Assembly: GCA_031180725.1 (NCBI GenBank)
Contig: JAPSLO010000001.1
Coordinates: 248,001 to 312,000, forward strand
From: Roseomonas sp.
GTDB lineage: Bacteria; Pseudomonadota; Alphaproteobacteria; Acetobacterales; Acetobacteraceae
Length of the DNA: 64,000 nt
Reading direction: 5' to 3'
Under the pieces are notes generated by a model, which made no database searches, had not been told where the DNA came from, and was given only the letters and a program-made list of their open reading frames with translations. This document shows positions 9,332 through 17,453 of this stretch, piece by piece (the first letter of the stretch is position 1; each line of letters opens with the position of its first letter). The position numbers were made by a program, and so were the translations under genes.

Positions 9332-9782
9332 TCCGCGATCCTGTCGTTCCTGGCGACCAGTGTCGCGGTGATGCTCGGCCGCGGCAAGCGGCCCTGATTA
9401 GGAAAAGCGACGGCGAACTCGCGATCCCTGGCGTACTGATTGAGCATCTTCAGACCTGTGCCGGGAGGCCGACGGCGTTCAGCGGTAGGACATGGGCCCG
9501 GCCTCCAGGCCAACGCGAGCGCACTTCGGGCCCGTCCTCGACAGGGCTGCTGCGAGTGCTTCCGGCTCGCTCTCCGCCTTTACCTCCCGCAGCATGCTTC
9601 GCCGCTCCGCTGGCAAGATACTAGGCTCGAACAACCTAGGCTGTGCCCGGGCTGGTCGGCTCTGGGGCCTTCCTGCCTCGCTGGGCCTAGGTTGCGCGTG
9701 CCTTGCCCCTGCCGTCCGGCTAGACTCGGAGGCGCGGGCGGCCGGGAGCTCCGTCTCGGCTCCCCGCGAGGGAGGCCGGAAC
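9332..9782. other. Divergent intergenic region
   Basis: 451 bases between the minus-strand SDR start and the plus-strand cupin start. It must hold both promoters. Open frames here are short and Arg/Pro-rich, with no recognised product, and no clear operator palindrome was identified. Confidence 0.35.
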
Positions 9783-10334
9783 ATGTTCGATCTGGACCGC
9801 TTCATCGCGGAGTGCCGCGACGCTCTGGCGGCGGACCGCGACAACAGGGCGATGCGCGAGGTGGTGGCACGCGCCGTGTCCGAACCGACAACGCTCATGA
9901 AGGCCATCGGCGAGCCGAGCTGGGCGGGTCTGAACATCCTCCACCGCGCCCCCGACCTCACCATCCTCAATCTCGTCTGGGGGCCGCACATGGTGCTAAT
10001 GCCGCATGACCATCGCATGTGGGCGGTGATTGGCATCTACACGGGCCGGGAGGACAACATCTTCTGGCGCCGCCTCGAAGACGGCAGGATTGAAGCAGCG
10101 GGCGCGAAGGCGATGTCCGTGCGCGACTGCACCGTGCTTGGGCGCGACATCGTGCATTCCGTGACGAACCCGGTCCCCCGCTTGTCAGGCGCAATCCATG
10201 TTTATGACGGGGACTTCTTCGCAGCCGAGCGCAGCGAATGGGACCCAGAGACGCTGAGCGAGCGCCCCTATGATCCCGCCAAGGTCGCACGCATGTTCGA
10301 GGAGTCGAACACCATCCTTGGCGCGGCGCGCTAG
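9783..10334 (+). CDS. Cysteine-dioxygenase-like cupin (COG5553-type metal enzyme)
   Basis: A 183-aa small double-stranded beta-helix protein resembling predicted metal-dependent cupins of the cysteine dioxygenase fold. Putative metal ligands are H75 and H77 in MPHDHRMW, with E90 in the following GIYTGRED segment and H125 in GRDIVHSV. That is the spacing expected of a cupin His-x-His and a later His. The start at ATG 9783 is preceded by a purine-rich site (gcgagggaggccgga). A longer upstream extension in the same frame is Ala/Arg-rich and unlikely to be translated. The substrate is unknown. Confidence 0.8.
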   Translation: MFDLDRFIAECRDALAADRDNRAMREVVARAVSEPTTLMKAIGEPSWAGLNILHRAPDLTILNLVWGPHMVLMPHDHRMWAVIGIYTGREDNIFWRRLEDGRIEAAGAKAMSVRDCTVLGRDIVHSVTNPVPRLSGAIHVYDGDFFAAERSEWDPETLSERPYDPAKVARMFEESNTILGAAR

Positions 10335-10790
10335 CACCTATCGGTCTGACCCTGCATAGCCGCAGCGTCGGAAGTACGCAGCGCATTCTTGCCGGGTGAG
10401 GGGGCCGATGAGTTCGCCAAGGGGCCGTCGACAGTGCGCGTCGCGGCTGTACGTAGCAGGCGTTTGAGCTTGCTAAAGGCGAGCTCAACCGGGTTCAGAT
10501 CGGGGCTGTACGGTGGCGAGTAGAGCGGCGCCGCCCCGGGGTGCCTCGATGGCTCAGCGCACACCGGCGATCTTATGGCTGCTGAGGTTGTCCGGGATGA
10601 CGACGCCACCGCGCCGCAGAGTGGAGGCGGCATCTGCTCAGCATAGGCGCGGAAGATGGTGCCATCGAGTGCGCCACTGACAACCAGCGGGGCGATTGGA
10701 TCGTCCACACGCAGGCCGCAGAGAAGGGTGATGGTGTGTCAGTGCCCGTCCGATGTTCATGGCCCGCGAAACGTACGGGGTGGGTACAAC
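10331..10790 (-). pseudogene. IS630-family transposase remnant
   Basis: The minus strand carries IS630 DDE pieces in three frames: [13 protein letters not shown] and [18 protein letters not shown], then [15 protein letters not shown] followed by a stop, then [20 protein letters not shown] with the final catalytic region, then a tail [18 protein letters not shown]. At least two frameshifts and one stop break it, and the helix-turn-helix N-terminus is missing. It abuts the cupin stop codon, so insertion probably occurred just downstream of that gene. Confidence 0.8.
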
Positions 10791-10800
10791 CGGCCACCGG

Positions 10801-11406
10801 TTATCGGCACTTCGGACCCAGATGCCGCTGCGCAGCCATAAGGTACACGCCGAAGACCCTCTCGGCGCCATGTGCCATAGCCTCGAAGTCGTCACCGCGG
10901 TAGTCCAATGCCTCGAGCCGCGCCACCAGGCACGGCCAGGCAACTGCGTCTTCGGAGCGGTACGCCAGGAACCGCGCCGCGCGTTGTACCAGGTCGTTGC
11001 CGTGCTCGGCCATCCTGCGGAGCAGGACCTGGTTGCCGAGGCGGGAGCCCTCAAGGGCGTAAAGCGCCCCCCAGACCTCCTGTTCGCTCGGAAAGAGCCG
11101 CTCGATGCTCACGCGACGCGGCGAATCGCCGCACAACTCGACCATGTCGGCTTCCAGGGCCGACAGGCGAGAGCAGCCGTCCCAGCCCGGAAAGAGGCGG
11201 GCCGCCCCCGCCTGTTCGAGCGCGGGGACGATTACGCCGAGCGCTGCGTGGTGAATGGTGAGCAGGCGCCGAAGGTCGAGCGGCTCGCCAAAGCAGGCCG
11301 TCTCGATAGTCCGGTCGAGGCGGGTATGCAGGGCCGCGATCCTGGCGCGGAGTCTGGGGCGCGTACCGGTGTGGCACTCCCTCGAGGTCAAGGCATGGCC
11401 AGCCAC
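10801..11406 (-). CDS. bphO: Biliverdin-producing heme oxygenase (BphO)
   Basis: About 201 aa, similar to bacterial heme oxygenases that open heme to biliverdin IXalpha, the bacteriophytochrome chromophore. The segment RARIAALHTRLDRTIE provides the candidate proximal His. The distal helix is represented by YALEGSRLGNQVLLRRM, with the Gly-containing region typical of the family. I favour GTG 11406, five bases beyond the bphP stop, over ATG 11445, which would add 13 Arg-rich residues and overlap bphP. Directly downstream of bphP on the same strand, it would supply the pigment for that photoreceptor. Confidence 0.85.
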   Translation of the reverse strand: MAGHALTSRECHTGTRPRLRARIAALHTRLDRTIETACFGEPLDLRRLLTIHHAALGVIVPALEQAGAARLFPGWDGCSRLSALEADMVELCGDSPRRVSIERLFPSEQEVWGALYALEGSRLGNQVLLRRMAEHGNDLVQRAARFLAYRSEDAVAWPCLVARLEALDYRGDDFEAMAHGAERVFGVYLMAAQRHLGPKCR

Positions 11407-11410
11407 GGTG

Positions 11411-13618
11411 TCAGGCCGACGGCGGCGCCCCGCCGCTCCCCGCATGCGCTTCGGCCGCGCCGGCGAGCGGCGCGGTCAGGACCACCTTGGTCCCCGGCCT
11501 GTTGTCCTGGAACGCCATTTCACCTTTCACTTGCGCGATGAGCAGCTGCGTCAGCCGCGAGCCGAAGCCGCCCGGTCGCTCCGCCCGTTCCATGCCGCCC
11601 CCCTGGTCCGCGACGACAATGCGGATGCCCGTGCTCGGTCCACCCGAGACGATAACATCGATCGGCCCCGGCGCGCCCCGGTAGGCGTGCTTGACAGCGT
11701 TGGTGACAAGCTCCGTGACGACCAGCGCCAGCGAAACCGCCGCATCGGTGGGGACGAGCACGGGCTCCGCGCGGATCCGGAAGTGCTCGTCCCAGCCGAG
11801 CCCCCACTCCTCGACGAGGTCGTCCCGAAGCTCGCGCAGGTAGATGTCGAAGCGGATGCTCTGGATTTGATCCGACCGCCAGAGCCGCCGGTGCGTCGCG
11901 GAGACGGCGAGGATCCGACGTCGCGCCTCCGCGAAGCGCATTGCGACAGCCGGGTCTGTCGCCTCACCCTCTTGCAGCCGCAGCATGGCGTTAACGAGCT
12001 GAAGACTGTTTTGAACGCGGTGGTGCACCTCGCGCATGAGAAGATCCTTCTGCGCGATCAGCGCTTCCTTGTCCGCCAGGGTCTGCCGGAGCTGCCTGTT
12101 CAGCTCTTGGAGCCTCCGCTGCCGGCCCAGTTCCGAAGCCGCGTCGCGGAACCGCCGCGCTGCGTCCCGCTCCGCCACCGTCCAAAGCCGAGAGCGCCCG
12201 TGCACCACCTCGCGCCAGAGCTCGAAGGACGCGCGGGGCGTTAGCGTTCCAGGGGCGGAACCGGGCTCGGCGGGCTTGTGCGGGTTGCCGGCCCACTCAA
12301 TCACCTGGGCCCGCTCCGCCCGAAACCAGAGCACCACCAGCGGCTCCTCGCGCGACATCGTGGTCGCGAGCAGCCCGCTCGCAAGGTTGCGATAGGCCGA
12401 GGCCGGGCCATGGTATTCGGACAGGCGGTCGGTAGCGAACGGATCCGGCGCGCCGCTGTCGCGCAGCAGCCAGTCCACCAGTACCCTCACCTCGTCGTCG
12501 GATGGGCGGTGGCCAGCGCCGGCGATCTGCCCGCGATGGCAGATCGCCACGCCGTCCGCGGGGACGATCGCGAGCAGCTCCGAGGCGTGTCCGGCCAGTG
12601 CACTTTCGATCGGTCCCTCCGCACGCGCCAGCGTCACCAGGAGTTCGTCTCGCGCGTCCGCGAGGCGCCGTGCCTGGGCGTGGACCTCGGCCTCCTCCCG
12701 CGCGGCGATCTGCTGGGAGAGGATCTGACCGACACGCTTGCACGCCTGGCGCAGCTCGTAGGGCACCGGCATCGGTGTGCGGTGGTGGCATGCGACCAAG
12801 CCCCAAAGCACGCCGTCGCGCACGATGGACACGGACATGGAGGCGCCGACGCCCATGTTCTTCAAATACTGAACGTGGACCGGCGACACGCTGCGCAGTG
12901 CGCAGTCGCTCATGTCGAGGGAACGGCCCGTGGCCGGGCAGACCGGCGGCGCCAGCGGCAACGGCATGTAGTTCACGTCAGGGATGACGCGGATGACGTT
13001 GCGGAGGTAGAGCTCGCGCGCCTGCTTGGGAATGTCGGAAGCCGGGTAGTGATGGTTCAGGAGCGGCGGCAGCTCGGCGGCCCTGTCCTCCGCGAGCACG
13101 CAGCCCGAGCCGTCCTCGAGGAAGCGGTAGATCATCACCCGGTCGAAGCCGGTCAAGCGGCGCAGCTCGCGTGCTGCGGCCTGGCAGGTGCGCGGCAAAT
13201 CGGGCGCTGCCTCCAGTGCGGCCCCAATGGCCTGCATCTCTCCGAGGAGATGGGCGGCCGAGAGCCGGGCCGCCGGCGCACGCTCGAGCTCGAGGACGAC
13301 GACGCCGTCCTGCCGGTGGGCGACGACGTCAACCTCATCGCGGATGGACGGGGGCCTGACCGAGCCGACATAAACCGGCGCGGCGCGTAGTTCGATGTCC
13401 GCTGCTCGGATAAGGCCCTTGAGGGTAACGCCTAAAGCGTCATCGACCCTCCGGCCAAGCAGCGGTAGCGCGCGGCCAACTATGCTCTCCGTGTCCCCCG
13501 CGGCCTGGAGGACCTCTTCCGAGGCCGGATCCACCACGAGCAGGAGACCGTGCGGCTGGATGGCACCCGGGATGTGGATCGGCTCCCGGTCGCAGTCGGT
13601 AAGATCGATCGGTTGCAC
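11411..13618 (-). CDS. bphP: Bacteriophytochrome histidine kinase (PAS-GAF-PHY-HWE/HisKA_2)
   Basis: A 735-aa red/far-red photoreceptor kinase. The PAS domain opens LTDCDREPIHIPGAIQPHG, with Cys9 at the biliverdin-attachment position of bacteriophytochromes. The GAF domain has YPASDIPKQARELY and DMSDCALRSVSPVHVQYL, and a PHY domain follows (about 330-500). The transmitter is of the HWE/HisKA_2 type: LMREVHHRVQNSLQL near residue 530 holds the phosphoacceptor His, then TELVTNAVKHAY and VVADQGGGM form the ATP-binding part. No response regulator is adjacent. It forms a two-gene unit with bphO. Confidence 0.95.
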   Translation of the reverse strand: MQPIDLTDCDREPIHIPGAIQPHGLLLVVDPASEEVLQAAGDTESIVGRALPLLGRRVDDALGVTLKGLIRAADIELRAAPVYVGSVRPPSIRDEVDVVAHRQDGVVVLELERAPAARLSAAHLLGEMQAIGAALEAAPDLPRTCQAAARELRRLTGFDRVMIYRFLEDGSGCVLAEDRAAELPPLLNHHYPASDIPKQARELYLRNVIRVIPDVNYMPLPLAPPVCPATGRSLDMSDCALRSVSPVHVQYLKNMGVGASMSVSIVRDGVLWGLVACHHRTPMPVPYELRQACKRVGQILSQQIAAREEAEVHAQARRLADARDELLVTLARAEGPIESALAGHASELLAIVPADGVAICHRGQIAGAGHRPSDDEVRVLVDWLLRDSGAPDPFATDRLSEYHGPASAYRNLASGLLATTMSREEPLVVLWFRAERAQVIEWAGNPHKPAEPGSAPGTLTPRASFELWREVVHGRSRLWTVAERDAARRFRDAASELGRQRRLQELNRQLRQTLADKEALIAQKDLLMREVHHRVQNSLQLVNAMLRLQEGEATDPAVAMRFAEARRRILAVSATHRRLWRSDQIQSIRFDIYLRELRDDLVEEWGLGWDEHFRIRAEPVLVPTDAAVSLALVVTELVTNAVKHAYRGAPGPIDVIVSGGPSTGIRIVVADQGGGMERAERPGGFGSRLTQLLIAQVKGEMAFQDNRPGTKVVLTAPLAGAAEAHAGSGGAPPSA

Positions 13619-14370
13619 GTATCCGGTCCGACAGTGGTTTGCTTCAATCTATCGGAGGTATCCGGATCCGCGTAGGCTCGCATCCGTCAGCGGCCTCATC
13701 GGCCCGAGCGGTTGGTTGCGGCTCCGGGCGGGGGCGGAGAAATTGCCGATCGTGTCTGTTTTGTGCTGTTGGTCGGAGGCCGTTCGCGCAGCATCGTCAG
13801 CCAGAGCCGGGGTGGAGTGTCTCTTGGGGGTAGGGGGCCGTTATCCTAGACCGATCGGCACGGGGCCGAGCCAATAGGGCTCGCCTTTGGCGAATTCCCC
13901 TTTCCGGTCAATCGCTAGTGGACGGAACGAAGGTCTGCGTGGGCGACGCCAAGGGGCGCAGCACCCCGGCCGAGATCCGCGCCGCGCCGCGCTGAAGCCC
14001 GGGCCCACATACGCGAAGTTTAGCCGACTGGCTCGCGTCCCGCACAAATGGGCCGTTCTCCTGCCTGCCGCTTCCGGCCAAAGGTGCCATCGCCGCGGAG
14101 GTCCCAGACCGATTGTGGTGGCGTGCAAGACTGCAGCACAATTCGAGGTGAGCAGGACCGTCCTTGGCGGAACGTTGCCACGGAAACTGCGAGTGCAGCT
14201 GGATCACCTGGCTCCAATGCCGGTTCTGTTGCGCCCAAGGCCTTGATCATGAGACGGGTGCATCCCAGGGCAAGGCGGAGCAGCAGAACAACTTAGATCA
14301 GTGAGGTGCGCCGGCTTCACCGCGCCGACAATGGACCATGCTGCGACGATTGCAAGCGGGACCAGGCTGC
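13619..14370. other. Gene-free stretch of about 750 bases
   Basis: Lies between the bphP start and the 3' end of the Mrp operon, both on the minus strand. All open frames are short and Arg/Pro/Gly-rich on both strands, with no recognisable domain or transposase remnant. The part nearest 13619 should contain the bphP promoter. Nothing else is supported. Confidence 0.4.
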
Positions 14371-14745
14371 TCAACCGTTGCTGTTTTCCCCTGTCTGGGA
14401 ACGCCGCGGCGGTGGCACCGCCTCGTTCCCTTCGATCCGGTCGCGGTAGAGCGAGGCGCGGGCGAGCAGCATCAGCGTGACGGGGGTGGTGACCATCACC
14501 AGAACCGCAATCAGGATCTCGTGCAGGATAAAGCGCGTCTGCAGCAGCGAGAAGAACAGCATCGAGGCCAGCAGCACGCAGCCGATGCCGAGCGTGGTGC
14601 CGAGGGTCGGGGCATGGACGCGCTCGTAGAAGCTCTGCAGCCGTAGCAGGCCGACCGCGCCGGTGAGCGCCAAGCCGGCACCCAGCAGCAGCAGGACAGT
14701 GACGGCCAGCGCCGCCCATGCGGGAAGCTCGGCGGCGTGCGTCAC
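14371..14745 (-). CDS. mnhG: Monovalent cation/H+ antiporter subunit G (MrpG/MnhG)
   Basis: A 124-aa small membrane subunit with three hydrophobic segments and the family signature AVGLLRLQSFYERVHAPTLG. It starts at GTG 14745, which overlaps the subunit F stop by four bases. The C-terminal tail (RRSQTGENSNG) is hydrophilic. It is last in the operon. In Mrp complexes this subunit is needed for assembly of the Na+(K+)/H+ antiporter that uses proton motive force to expel cations. Confidence 0.92.
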   Translation of the reverse strand: MTHAAELPAWAALAVTVLLLLGAGLALTGAVGLLRLQSFYERVHAPTLGTTLGIGCVLLASMLFFSLLQTRFILHEILIAVLVMVTTPVTLMLLARASLYRDRIEGNEAVPPPRRSQTGENSNG

Positions 14746-15023
14746 TCGATCACCTCCCCTCGCATGAGGAACTTCGAGAGCGCGGCCGTCGCGACGAAGC
14801 CGAGCAGCGTGATCAGCAGCGCGGCCTCGAAATAGTGCTGGCTGCCGGTTCGGATGCCGAAGACCAGCAGAAGCATGGCAGCGAGCACGTAGAGGGTGTC
14901 GAGCGCGAGAACGCGGTCCTGCGCCCGCGGCCCTCGCATCAGCCGGAACGCGGCGCAGCCCATCGCGGTCACCAGCAGCAACTGCGCCAGCAGGACAGCC
15001 CATTCGAGCAGCGCTGCGCTCAT
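14742..15023 (-). CDS. mnhF: Monovalent cation/H+ antiporter subunit F (MrpF/MnhF)
   Basis: 93 aa with three transmembrane segments. The family core RLMRGPRAQDRVLALDTLY follows the first segment. The ATG at 15023 overlaps the end of subunit E by four bases (ATGA), and its own stop overlaps subunit G by four bases, indicating translational coupling along the operon. Confidence 0.93.
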   Translation of the reverse strand: MSAALLEWAVLLAQLLLVTAMGCAAFRLMRGPRAQDRVLALDTLYVLAAMLLLVFGIRTGSQHYFEAALLITLLGFVATAALSKFLMRGEVIE

Positions 15024-15511
15024 TCGAAGATCTCCATCAGCCGCCGCTCCCACTTCTCCTTGACGATGCGGACCCACTCCGCCTCGTCGACCAGGTCGAG
15101 GACGTGGAGCAGCATGGTGCCATCGGCGGAGTCGTAATCCACCCACACCGTGCCGGGTGTCGCGGTAAGGATGCAGGCCAGCGCAGCTAGCCCATAGGGG
15201 TCGCGCATGTCGAGCGGGATGCAGACGAAGCCGGAGCGCCGCGTGGCGCCGCCCGCCGGCTTCAAGATGATCCGCGCGACGGCGTTGTTCGAGCGCACGA
15301 CCTCGACGAGCACGTCGCGGAGCAGGCCGGGAAGGGCGGCAAGGCGGCGCAGCCGCGCCCGAGGCGGCGTCAGCGAGGCGAACGCCCAGGCACCGGCGAT
15401 CGCGAGGACGCCGCCGAGCAGGACGGCGCCGGGAGAAGCGCTCTCCGACAGCAGCAGCCAGGCGAGTAGTAGCGAAAGTACGATGAGGGGATGCGGCAAG
15501 ATGTATCTCAT
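15020..15511 (-). CDS. mnhE: Monovalent cation/H+ antiporter subunit E (MrpE/MnhE)
   Basis: 163 aa. Two N-terminal membrane segments precede a cytosolic part containing the family-typical FVCIPLDMRDPYGLAALAC and LTATPGTVWVDYDSADGTML. Four-base overlaps with subunits D and F. The C-terminus ends in a charged helix (EAEWVRIVKEKWERRLMEIFE region), as usual for MrpE. Confidence 0.93.
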   Translation of the reverse strand: MRYILPHPLIVLSLLLAWLLLSESASPGAVLLGGVLAIAGAWAFASLTPPRARLRRLAALPGLLRDVLVEVVRSNNAVARIILKPAGGATRRSGFVCIPLDMRDPYGLAALACILTATPGTVWVDYDSADGTMLLHVLDLVDEAEWVRIVKEKWERRLMEIFE

Positions 15512-17112
15512 CCGCCGCCTCCCGCGGCAGGCAGCACGGCGCGCAGGTAGTCTGCCGGCGCGTGCAGCGCCTGCGCCGCCGCGGTGGCGTAGTCCAGGGC
15601 CGGGCCAGCGCCAACCGTCAGCGCGGCGCAGAGCGCGAGCAGCAGCGCCACCGGCAGGAACTCCAGCACGCTGACCCGCTGCGGTGTCCCGGCCGGGGAG
15701 GTCCAGAAGGCGTCCATTCCTGCGCGCAGCATGGCCACCACCGTCGCCAGCCCCGACAGGATCAGCGCGGCTGTTACCACCCAGGCCATCGCCGGCGGCG
15801 CGCCTCCTCCGTCAGTGAGCAATGGCGCCAACATGGCGAACTTGGCCAGAAAGCCGGAGAGCGGCGGCAGCCCTGCAAGCAGCAGGGCGCAGGCCAGGAA
15901 GGAGACGCCGAGGGTTGCGACCGTGGCGGGAATCGGCACGCCGACGGCATCGCGCTCCCCGGGCTCACCGTCCTCCTCGTCCACACCGGTGCCGAAGGCC
16001 TCGCGCGTAACGGCCAGCACGTCCGCACCGATGTCGCGCCCGCGCTCAACGAGTTCCACCAGCAGGAAGAAGGCGCCGATCGCCAGGACCGAGCCCGCGA
16101 GGTAGAACAGCGCGCCACCGGTCACGGCCGCCTGCCCCAGGCCGATGACGGCCAGCAGCGTGCCGGAAGATACGAGTACGCTTCCCCCCGCCAGACGCGC
16201 CAGGTTCTGGCTCGCCAGCACCGCGACAGAGCCGAAGGCAACCGTCAGCAAGCCGCCCAGGGTCAGCCAGGTGCCGCCGAAACCGGCGGAGGCACCGGAG
16301 CCCTCGCCGAACAACAGCAACCAGACGCGCAGCACGGCATAGATGCCGACCTTGCTGAGGATGGAAAGGATTGCGGCCGCCGGCGCGCTAGCTGCGGCGT
16401 AGGTGCCCGGCAGCCAGAAGCCGAGCGGCCAGATTGCTGCCTTCACCAGGAAGGCGATGCCAAGTACGGCGAGCCCGGCTTCCAGCAGCGCCCGGTCGTC
16501 GGCTGCGACGTCCCGCATCCGCGCCGCGAGATCGGCCATGTTGAGCGTGCCGGCGATGCCGTACACGACGCTGACGCCGATTAGAAACAGCAGCGAGGCG
16601 ACGAGGTTAATGATGAGGTAGTGCAACCCCGCCCGAACGCGTGCAATGCCTGAGCCGTGCAGTGCCATGCCGTAGGAAGCGGCGAGCATCACCTCGAAGA
16701 AGACGAAAAGGTTGAACAGGTCGCCCGTCAAGAAGGCGCCGTTCAGGCCCATGAGCTGGAACTGAAAGAGTGGGTGGAAATGCGCACCGGCGCGGTGCCA
16801 GCGCGCGAGCGAGAAGACGAAGGCGGCGAAGCCGACGACGGAGGCCAGCGCCACCATCATCGCCGAGAGCCGGTCCAGCGCCAGCACGATTCCGAAGGAG
16901 GCAGGCCAGTCACCCAATCGGTAGATCCGCACCTCCGGCGCATCGGCTGCCGCCAGCAGCGCGGCCGATAAGGCGAGCAGCAGCGTCGTCGAAGCGAGGC
17001 CGAGCCCCACGGCCGGCCCGCGCCGGCGATCACCCATGAGCGTCATCGCGGCACCGGCCAGCATCGGCACGACGATCGGCGCGGCGATCAGGTGGTCGGC
17101 CCAGCCGCTCAT
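15508..17112 (-). CDS. mnhD: Monovalent cation/H+ antiporter subunit D (MrpD/MnhD)
   Basis: A 534-aa proton-translocating subunit homologous to the NuoM/NuoN subunits of complex I, with about 14 transmembrane segments. It shows the proton-antiporter core: GDLFNLFVFFEVMLAASYG (with the membrane Glu), the FLVKAAIWPLGFWLPGTYA loop with the conserved Lys, and AAILSILSKVGIYAVLR. A short hydrophilic, acidic insertion (GVDEEDGEPGERDA) interrupts a late loop. Four-base overlaps tie it to subunits C and E. Confidence 0.94.
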   Translation of the reverse strand: MSGWADHLIAAPIVVPMLAGAAMTLMGDRRRGPAVGLGLASTTLLLALSAALLAAADAPEVRIYRLGDWPASFGIVLALDRLSAMMVALASVVGFAAFVFSLARWHRAGAHFHPLFQFQLMGLNGAFLTGDLFNLFVFFEVMLAASYGMALHGSGIARVRAGLHYLIINLVASLLFLIGVSVVYGIAGTLNMADLAARMRDVAADDRALLEAGLAVLGIAFLVKAAIWPLGFWLPGTYAAASAPAAAILSILSKVGIYAVLRVWLLLFGEGSGASAGFGGTWLTLGGLLTVAFGSVAVLASQNLARLAGGSVLVSSGTLLAVIGLGQAAVTGGALFYLAGSVLAIGAFFLLVELVERGRDIGADVLAVTREAFGTGVDEEDGEPGERDAVGVPIPATVATLGVSFLACALLLAGLPPLSGFLAKFAMLAPLLTDGGGAPPAMAWVVTAALILSGLATVVAMLRAGMDAFWTSPAGTPQRVSVLEFLPVALLLALCAALTVGAGPALDYATAAAQALHAPADYLRAVLPAAGGGG

Positions 17113-17453
17113 CGCTCCCGCTCCCGGCCGTCCACATGGTCGGTCCCGGTCAGCCCCCGCGCGGCCAGCAGCACCACCAGGAGCAGCGCCGTGGTGGCGA
17201 AGCCGATGACGATGGCAGTCAACACCAGCGCCTGCGGCACGGGATCGGTGTACTGGGCGAGGGTTCCGGCCTCCCCGCGCTTCAGGATGGCGTCGGCGCC
17301 CGTGCGCAGCCCGCCGGTCGAGAAGATGAATAGGTTCACAGCGTAGGAGAGCAGCGCCAGGCCGATGGTGACCTGGAAGGTGCGCGGCCGGAGCAGCAGC
17401 CAGACGCCGGATCCGGCGAGCATGCCGATAGCGAGCGAGACGACGAGTTCCAT
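17109..17453 (-). CDS. mnhC: Monovalent cation/H+ antiporter subunit C (MrpC/MnhC)
   Basis: 114 aa, related to complex I subunit NuoK, with three transmembrane segments: MELVVSLAIGMLAGSGVWLL, QVTIGLALLSYAVNLFIFS and VLTAIVIGFATTALLLVVLL. The loop YTDPVPQALVLTAIVIGFA is the family signature. The start ATG at 17453 overlaps the stop of the fused A/B subunit by one base (TGATG), and its end overlaps subunit D by four. Confidence 0.94.
   Translation of the reverse strand: MELVVSLAIGMLAGSGVWLLLRPRTFQVTIGLALLSYAVNLFIFSTGGLRTGADAILKRGEAGTLAQYTDPVPQALVLTAIVIGFATTALLLVVLLAARGLTGTDHVDGRERER

Noticed and set aside
7547-9397. 616-codon plus-strand open frame
   Set aside because: It is exactly antisense to the well-supported Bug receptor and SDR genes. 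Its composition (Arg/His/Gly-rich, no domain) is what a complementary frame of GC-rich genes gives.
12278-13390. 370-codon plus-strand open frame
   Set aside because: Antisense of the bacteriophytochrome gene, no recognisable domain, and His/Arg/Ala-rich composition.
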